Shown here: in pieces, positions 57,782-64,000 of the stretch
How positions within the stretch are numbered: the first letter of the stretch is position 1
How the letters are laid out: each line of letters opens with the position of its first letter
Source: Sanghuangporus weigelae
Taxonomy: Eukaryota > Basidiomycota > Agaricomycetes > Hymenochaetales > Hymenochaetaceae
Assembly (NCBI GenBank): GCA_033182465.1
Contig: CP137329.1
Span: 620,001 to 684,000, forward strand
DNA length: 64,000 nt
Direction of reading: 5' to 3'
Position numbers and translations under genes: made by a program
Notes under the pieces: generated by a model
What the model was told of the DNA's origin: nothing
What the model saw: the letters and a program-made list of their open reading frames with translations, nothing else
The model's database searches: none

Positions 57782-59293
57782 TGAAAGGATCCGCTCAAAA
57801 ACTCGCATCAGGATCGACACGATCAACAGATCTACACAATCAGCTTTCCAAACGCGACCGGTAACCAAGCCAGCTATCAAAGGCCCAAGCAATCGAGCGG
57901 CCTAGGCAACAGTAACCCGTTACCACCCGAGCGCTAGAAGCACCGAAGCGGATACGTAATCCCGTTAACAGCTAACACCGCCGACCGCCTATTACCGCGG
58001 ACTACCACTCTAACGCCGCCGACCAAGCAACCAGAGCGACCTCGATCAAAAGAAGCGATCAAACTTCTTAGAAGTCCAGAAGCACAACTACTAAAGCCTA
58101 AACGCTAAAAGGCTAAAGGCTAATAAGGTTTATGGAGACCTCACTGGCATTTCAGCACTGTCAAGTCTGTGCACGAGTTTACATGGTCCTTTATGAAGTA
58201 TACTACTTAGTATGCACGGCAACGGTTGGTACGCGTGACTGTCACATCGAAACCGAGCGACACCTTCAGGATACAATGCATTCCAATCCACCAAGCCCAA
58301 TAGTACCCAAGAAACGAGAGGAACTCACGATCACAACTCGGACCCCTCGAACTGCGAACCCGATAACTTGGAGAATGATTGGATGGTATAGACCGGAGTT
58401 GCACACACCATGTCCAGCATCTACGATACAGGCAAACCTTTATTTACCGAGAGATGCGAACCTGGAAACCAAGCAATTACAACTCCTTATACAACGAAGG
58501 ATATGGCGCTACATTCGAGATATACGATACGAAGGCAAAGCATGGCTAGTCACCAGAACCCAGCAGAACCCACCAGCAGAGCTTATGCAGTTCATGATAT
58601 GCCTTGGACCATACTCTACACCGACCCGACACCTTAACACTGACGTGCGAGTTATGCTTACCCTCGCTGGACCTCGAGATGAATTCCGAAGAATCACATA
58701 CCGAGCAGCCTACATCGCTCCAAGAGCAAAGATGCCACTCAATGACGGCAATGACATCGTTATGGAGTACTGACAGTGGAGCATTCCATATCGGAGCACC
58801 ACCTCTATTGTCTCAGTCAGCAACTCCAAAGAATTCTGTCATAGTGGAGACGACCTTACAAAGATTGGAGCAAAGTGGAGCGAAGCGCAGCAGGATGACA
58901 AAGGAACAGATGTAATGGTGGAGGAAAGTGGAGTAAAGTGGAGACAGGATGAGTAAGAAATAGGACGGAAAATGGAATATCTGGGAGCATAAATAGTTGT
59001 AGGATTAGGCCCTCATTTCCCCATCTTTCGATCCTCTTAACACACTGGTGTAAAGCTTGCCCTACAGCGAGCTATTACTGTGTGCTTTGTACTATCACGC
59101 CTCTTGGAAATCCCAATCTGCTTTACTATTACCTCGTATCTGAAAGCATCCATAACTCGGACAGTGACTAAGAAGGCTAGTAAGGGACCGCGTGGTACAG
59201 CCAGACGTGGGTAGATAAGATCACCTCTGCACAACACACCGCTGCTTAGGCAAAAGGATTGAACCGGTGTAACCCCGGGCCTACTCCCTAACA
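57782..59293 (+). repeat. A2 3' LTR
   Basis: One substitution against the 5' LTR was noticed near 57838. It is followed by the target duplication AGATT. Confidence 0.95.
58132..58773 (+). CDS. ORF213 in U3 of A2 3' LTR
   Basis: Same protein as at 30353-30994, intact. Confidence 0.6.
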   Translation: METSLAFQHCQVCARVYMVLYEVYYLVCTATVGTRDCHIETERHLQDTMHSNPPSPIVPKKREELTITTRTPRTANPITWRMIGWYRPELHTPCPASTIQANLYLPRDANLETKQLQLLIQRRIWRYIRDIRYEGKAWLVTRTQQNPPAELMQFMICLGPYSTPTRHLNTDVRVMLTLAGPRDEFRRITYRAAYIAPRAKMPLNDGNDIVMEY

Positions 59294-59298
59294 AGATT

Positions 59299-59855
59299 GT
59301 GTTGGTTTCTCAATTACGCAGGATTTTTCGAATTCTTTGTGTGGTTTTTGAGTGACATAGACATTGCCCTTGTTTCCATCAATGCAAATGTACCATCAAT
59401 GCAAATGTACAATTCGTCCGAAAATAAAATATTCTGCCACTCCTCCATCCCCCAGTGCTCATGCCTAGCTGCCCATAGATATCGAGACGCCTCCTGGACC
59501 CCTGTTCTCTTGATAACCCTCCTGGCTTTTCGACGAAACAGTCCCTCCATGGCCAACTCCTTTCTAACAGTATTTTGCCCAATTCCCATCCGTTTTCCTA
59601 GGTGTTTGAGTGGCATAAAGCGGTGAGTGGTAGCCCAGTGAATCAGGATCTCATGCATCATTGCATGAAGTTGTTTTGGCCGCCCTTTTCGAGTTCGATT
59701 TTTTGTTGAGCCATGAAGTTGCCATTTCTTCCATATAGACTGGATAGTTTGCCTTGGGATGCTTTCCAGCCTTGCAGCATGACAAATTGAGGCCCTGGCA
59801 CGCAGAGAACCAATAATACGATTTTTTTAGGTGAATCAAGTTGTTGGCGAGCCAT
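59299..59855 (-). pseudogene. Tc1/mariner transposase, N-terminal part
   Basis: Starts at an ATG (59855). An A7 run (59822-59828) shifts the frame by one base, after which helix-turn-helix segments read RARASICHAARLESIPRQTI and TRKGRPKQL. WQNILFSDE gives the first catalytic Asp. A 17-bp tandem repeat (about 59381-59414) lies just after it. The rest is at 46510-47003, beyond A2. Confidence 0.85.
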
Positions 59856-60013
59856 ACAATAATGGGAGGGAATAAAAAAAAACACTACACTATTGAGGAG
59901 ATGAAGCACATGTCGCGCGACACGAAGGTTTGATCGACGCTCCTACCTACCAAAGAAGGCGCGATGATCGACTTCCAAAAACGGGGGGGCCGAAGACTTT
60001 TGGGAACCACCTG

Positions 60014-60959
60014 TACATGTATATACACTAATGTGAAGTTTAGCCTTTGGAGTTACTGTGATCATTAGTCTTACTGTTAATTTCTGTTCTACATAAGGAA
60101 GTGGGAAGAGAACCAACAAAAGTCTCCAAGGCCAATGCACCATTCGAGAAATGTGTAGCAGTCTCTCAAATTCCGCACTCACAGCACTCGTTTATATTAT
60201 CATCCGAGCCCATTTGGACTGAGTCAATCAATGATGATGGAACACGCTTAGACCTTAGGTTCAAGCTTTTCCCACTCCTAAAGAGAAGGTGCTCAGAATT
60301 GGAATCCTAGACGACCATCCAGGAAAGGGAACGAGCAAAGCAGCATTGAACCATGCATTACTTAAGACAAATCCAATTACTCTATACTGTTCTCATGGCC
60401 GGCATTGCATCATGAATATACTCCTCGCAAACAAATCCCATTCACAGAACTCACGAAATGGGGTCCGGCTAGAAACAGCAGGAAGAAGACACCAAAGTTA
60501 TGCTTCAACACGGAAATGTATAGTGCCACAATACCAAAATGCCGTGCAATCCGGGCGAGCGATCTTATAGAGTTGGAGAACCTCGCAGGCAATGTCCGTC
60601 AGACAACCTCGATAAACCTGTGACAAAACCGGCCAGAGTCTCCACTTATGCGATCCAAAATCATAATCATAAGTCTGTTTTCCGATAAGCCTGTCATGTA
60701 AACAAATAGATACACGGAGTCGAAACAGAGCAAAGAAAAGCAGTGTTTTTCAATTCAATCTAATTCGACACCAGGAATAACTTTGGCCTGCAAGTTGCCT
60801 TTACATGTGTCTCCAAAGGAGAAGAAGCAAGAAACATCACGAACGGCAGGAGCAACAGAGGAGCTTCTTCCTATCTGCCTCCGAGAAACGGGGATGCCAT
60901 TGAGAATCTTGTGGAAGCTGATCACTCTCAGGTCATAAGTGAGTCGACATCCCCGTAAG
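60014..60959. other. Stretch with weak gene remnants
   Basis: Nothing certain. Parts may belong to the decayed K paralogue that is clear from about 60960 onward. Confidence 0.35.
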
Positions 60960-61609
60960 GAATGATCATTACCAATGGCCGTACCCGAGTGAAGAGCTTA
61001 CAAGATGGCCGTTTCCCAGTGCAAGTCACAAGACTCAATGATGAGTTCTTGACAAGTCGAAAGTAGTTCGGAGTCAAGCCCCGATCCGGGCACCCAGATC
61101 ACAGGACTATCGAGATGATCTAAGTGTTACTCAGACCTGGAGAATGCGTGGTTGAACAACGAAGTATGAGGTCCAAATTCTAAAGCTGGCCTGTGAATGT
61201 GTAGATCAGCATGTATGACACATTTCCTAAGAAGCTTGTGATCCTTGATGACATCCGATGGAGATCTAATTTCATAAGTGTCGGACGCTTGCTCGACTGA
61301 CACTAGAGGGCAAAGTTAAATTCAGCAGTAGCTAACTACAATTAATTCAATTTTGATCAGAGATGAATCGGAACAACTAGAAAGAGTGTACAAGAAGTCG
61401 CCCATTTTCATCACTTCAATGGCAAGTGTCGAGGTCAGCAATAGTCTGACCGAACCGGACAGCAGAGGACGTACTGTATTTAGTGATGACTACGAGATCT
61501 ATTGCTGTGCTCTTCCCATCTATCCCAGGTATATATCCGTTCGGGAAGTGATCCTTGAGACTGGACGATAGCGACAATATGGTGCTGTCTCCCTGCGTGC
61601 AAAGCCAAG

Positions 61610-63104
61610 TGAAAGGATCCGCTCAAAAACTCGCATCAGGATCGACACGATCAGCTTTCCAAATGCAACCAGTAACCAAGCCAGCTATCACGGGCCCAAG
61701 CGATCGAGCGGCCTAGGCAACAGTAACCCGTTACCACCCGAGCGCTAGAAGCACTGAAGCAGATACGTAATCCCGCTAACAGCTAACACCGCCGACCACC
61801 TATTACCGCGGACTACCACTCTAACGCCTCCGACCAAGCAACCAGAGTGACCTCGATCAAAAGAAGCAATCAAACTTCTTAGAAGTTCAGAAGCACAACT
61901 ACTAAAGTCTAAACACTAAAAGGCTAAAGGCTAATAAGGTTTATGGAGACCTCACTGGCATTTCAGCACTGTCAAGTCTGTGCACGAGTTTACATGGTCC
62001 TTTATGAAGTATACTACTTAGTATGCACGGCAACAGTTGGTACACGTGACTGTCACATCGAAACCGAGCGACACCTTCAAGATACAATGCATTCCAATCC
62101 ACCAAGCCCAGTAGTACCCAAGAAACGAGAGGAACTCACGATTACAACTCGAACCCCTCGAACTGCGAACCCGATAACTTGGAGAATGATTGGATGGTAT
62201 AGACCGGAGTTGCACACACCATGTTCAGCATCCACGATACAGGCAAACCTTTATTTACCAAGAGATGCGAACCTGGAGACCAAGCAGTTACAACTCCTTA
62301 TACAACGAAGGATATGGCATTACATTCGAGACATACGATATGAAGGCAAAGCATGGCTAGTCACCAGAACCCAGCACAACCCGCCAGCAGAGCTTATGCA
62401 ATTCATGATATGTCTTGGACCATACTCTACACCGACCCGACACCTTAACACGGACGTGCGAGTTATGCTTACCCTCGCTGGACCTCGAGATGAATTCCGA
62501 AGAATCACATACCGAGCAGCCTACATCGCTCCAAGGGCAAAGATGCCACTCAATGACGGCAATGACATCGTTATGGAGTACTGACAGTGGAGCATTCCAT
62601 ATCAGAGCACCACCTCTATTGTCTCAGTCAGCAACTCCAAAGAATTCTGTCATAGTGGAGACGACCTTACAAAGATTGGAGCAAAGTGGGACGAAGCGCA
62701 GCAGGATGACAAAGGAACAGATGTAATGGTGGAGAAAAGTGGAGTAAAGTGGAGACAGGATGAGTAAGAAATAGGACGGAAAATGGAATATCTGGGAGCA
62801 TAAATAGCTGTAGGATTAGGCCCTCATTTCCCCATCTTTCGATCCTCTTAACACACTGGTGTAAAGCTTGCCTTACAGCGAGCTATTACTGTGTGCTTTG
62901 TACTATCACGCCTCTTGGAAATCCCAATCTGCTTTACTATCACCTCGTATCTGAAAGCATCCATAATTCGGACCGCGACTAGGAAGGCTAGTAAGGGACC
63001 GCGTGGTACAGCCAGACGTGGGTAGATAAGATCACCTCTGCACAACACACCGCTGCTTAGGCAAAAGGATCGAACCGGTGTAACCCCGGGCCTACTCCCT
63101 AACA
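61610..63104 (+). repeat. Solo LTR of family A, older
   Basis: A 1495-bp LTR with target duplication CCAAG (61605-61609, 63105-63109). It differs from the A1 LTR by a few percent plus a short deletion near its start. It was left by recombination between the LTRs of an earlier insertion. Confidence 0.95.
61943..62584 (+). CDS. ORF213 in the solo LTR
   Basis: The frame is fully open over 213 codons although the LTR is diverged. By hand count about 20 codons differ from A1; about 16 changes are silent and 4 replace the residue. This is the main evidence that the U3 ORF is a real gene. Confidence 0.65.
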   Translation: METSLAFQHCQVCARVYMVLYEVYYLVCTATVGTRDCHIETERHLQDTMHSNPPSPVVPKKREELTITTRTPRTANPITWRMIGWYRPELHTPCSASTIQANLYLPRDANLETKQLQLLIQRRIWHYIRDIRYEGKAWLVTRTQHNPPAELMQFMICLGPYSTPTRHLNTDVRVMLTLAGPRDEFRRITYRAAYIAPRAKMPLNDGNDIVMEY

Positions 63105-63180
63105 CCAAGTGAGAGCAAGGCCGAAAAGTATCTCTCCTGACTCGGATAACAGTTCGCCACACTGTAACAATGAATGAGAA

Positions 63181-63746
63181 TCACTAAGGTTTTTGCAGGA
63201 CAGAAACAATAGCCTTACAGCCATTTGCAAAAGTAATGAGAAAAGCCTAAATCACATGATTTGTTGACACATGTCGTGCCCTTGAACAACAAAAATGAAT
63301 TGAGTGCTCTATTTCTCGGTCAATACTGCATGTAAAAATATGATATGGCTATGTAAAAAAAGTGCTCGAAAATGCGCTTCCAACGGTGTAAGAATGTATG
63401 AGAAATATAGTATATACATGACAGAACAAAACAGACAACCTTGTCAACCCATCCCTCACAACTATCCTCAGGCCATTGAAAAATCACCACTCATGAAATA
63501 CTCCATGTAAAAATGTAATTCAGGTGGCATAATTCATGCAAGTGCAGAAGGTATCTGTGTACAAGTTCTTGTGGCATATTGATAGGCCCTTCAATGGTAG
63601 AGTAAGGCAACAGCCATTCATGCCCACTTGCAGAACCCCTCTCCTCAGCCTCCTCGCAGGGCACTAGCACTCATTGTTTCGATTATCAACAGGTCAGTAC
63701 TTGCCCTTCACTGCCTATCCCATCCAGTTGAAGCTCTGAAGAGAAA
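63181..63746. other. AT-rich gene-free stretch
   Basis: No gene recognised. Confidence 0.4.
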
Positions 63747-64000
63747 ATGCAGCAGCCTTTGGAGCCAGGTCCGTCAACATCTTCATATTCTTCTTTGCAT
63801 CTCGAGCCAAAGTGGTCAAAGCAGGCTAAGGAGCCTCAACAACAGATCAGTTAGCTACAATTTGTTGTTATCACTCAGTACACAGCTCGCACGTACAGAT
63901 CATATTAAGTACAAGAAGCAATTCACGACTGAAGGCAAACTCTCGATCAAACGAGAGCAGGTGGAACTCAAATCATCGCTACTAAAAGAATATGGTCTGA
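63747..64000 (+). CDS. Start of an unrecognised gene running off the right edge
   Basis: An ATG at 63747 opens a Gln/Ser/Pro-rich exon (63747-63849). A 49-nt intron (63850-63898, GTTAGC … TACAG) is followed in frame by a Lys-rich exon (KYKKQFTTEGKLSIKREQ) open to the edge. No family recognised; the call rests on the in-phase splice and codon texture only. Confidence 0.35.

Larger units (their letters stand above)
47004..59293 (+). mobile_element. Family A2 chromovirus, nearly whole, inserted in the Tc1 element
   Basis: Same length and order as A1 (every part is A1 plus 17001). LTRs are 47004-48515 and 57782-59293, with target duplication AGATT (46999-47003, 59294-59298). The LTRs differ at about one site by eye. 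Identity to A1 exceeds 99.5% by eye. It looks whole apart from about one break in pol. It must be younger than the Tc1 element it splits. Confidence 0.96.
46274..60013 (-). mobile_element. Tc1/mariner transposon, dead, split by element A2
   Basis: Terminal inverted repeats begin CAGGTGGTTCCCAAAAG at both ends and extend ~100 bp with few mismatches. TA flanks both ends (46272-46273, 60014-60015). Removing A2 and one target duplication leaves about 1.45 kb, normal for the family. The transposase reads on the minus strand on both sides of A2. Confidence 0.92.
60960..63180 (-). pseudogene. Decayed K-family paralogue interrupted by a solo LTR
   Basis: The minus strand aligns collinearly with K2 across part of exon 4, intron 3, exon 3, intron 2 and exon 2 (about 61000-61609 and 63105-63180), including the intron-1 acceptor (TACAGTGTGGCG). 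It is broken in several places and lacks the header exon and the kinase-like part. Confidence 0.75.

Overview
The window looks like a gene-poor, transposon-rich stretch of a mushroom-forming basidiomycete (Agaricomycetes) nuclear genome. The evidence is a set of host genes cut by many 46-80 nt introns, a fungal P450, an F-box gene, a PP2A activator gene, Crinkler-headed kinase-like genes, and Ty3/gypsy chromoviruses with chromodomain integrases.

Layout. 1-7616: an old LTR of family A, split by a decayed family B chromovirus (241-7035, minus strand, TSD CTTAC). 7617-9260: AT-rich DNA holding a ~420 bp-arm inverted repeat. 9553-11626: K1, a five-exon gene (616 aa) with a Crinkler-like ubiquitin-fold header and a kinase-like C-terminus. 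12578-15633: a seven-exon gene joining a Ser/Pro-rich N-terminus, a transaldolase-like barrel that lacks the usual catalytic Lys, and an acidic tail. 15840-22900: an island holding a P450 relic, fused relics of RPN9 (proteasome) and MLP1/TPR (nuclear pore), and an intact 15-exon P450. The island is bracketed by two copies of the last ~430 bp of the transaldolase-like gene. 23418-25249: PP2A activator (PTPA/RRD). 25614-27820: F-box gene. 27821-29740: gene-free.

30003-42292: a complete, very young family A chromovirus (A1, 12.29 kb, TSD CGGAG, LTRs identical by eye). 43321-45975: an orphan Crinkler header and K2, an inverted near-copy of K1. 46274-60013: a dead Tc1/mariner transposon split by a second family A element (A2, 47004-59293, TSD AGATT). 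~60960-63180: a decayed K paralogue interrupted by a solo A LTR (61610-63104, TSD CCAAG). The start of an unrecognised gene reaches the right edge.

Family A is the most unusual content. Besides gag and pol it carries (i) a 213-codon ORF inside U3 of every LTR, whose differences between copies are mostly silent; (ii) a coiled-coil ORF before gag; (iii) a 358-codon ORF after pol; (iv) on the opposite strand just before the 3' LTR, a spliced 88-codon gene for a small single-pass membrane protein. It also shows a >700 nt ATG-free leader, a GGGAAAA slip site at the gag/pol junction, and self-priming geometry: the predicted 5' end of the RNA is complementary to the primer-binding site. Family B shows the same priming geometry.

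All gene models were derived by hand. Family names come from remembered motifs, not from database searches.
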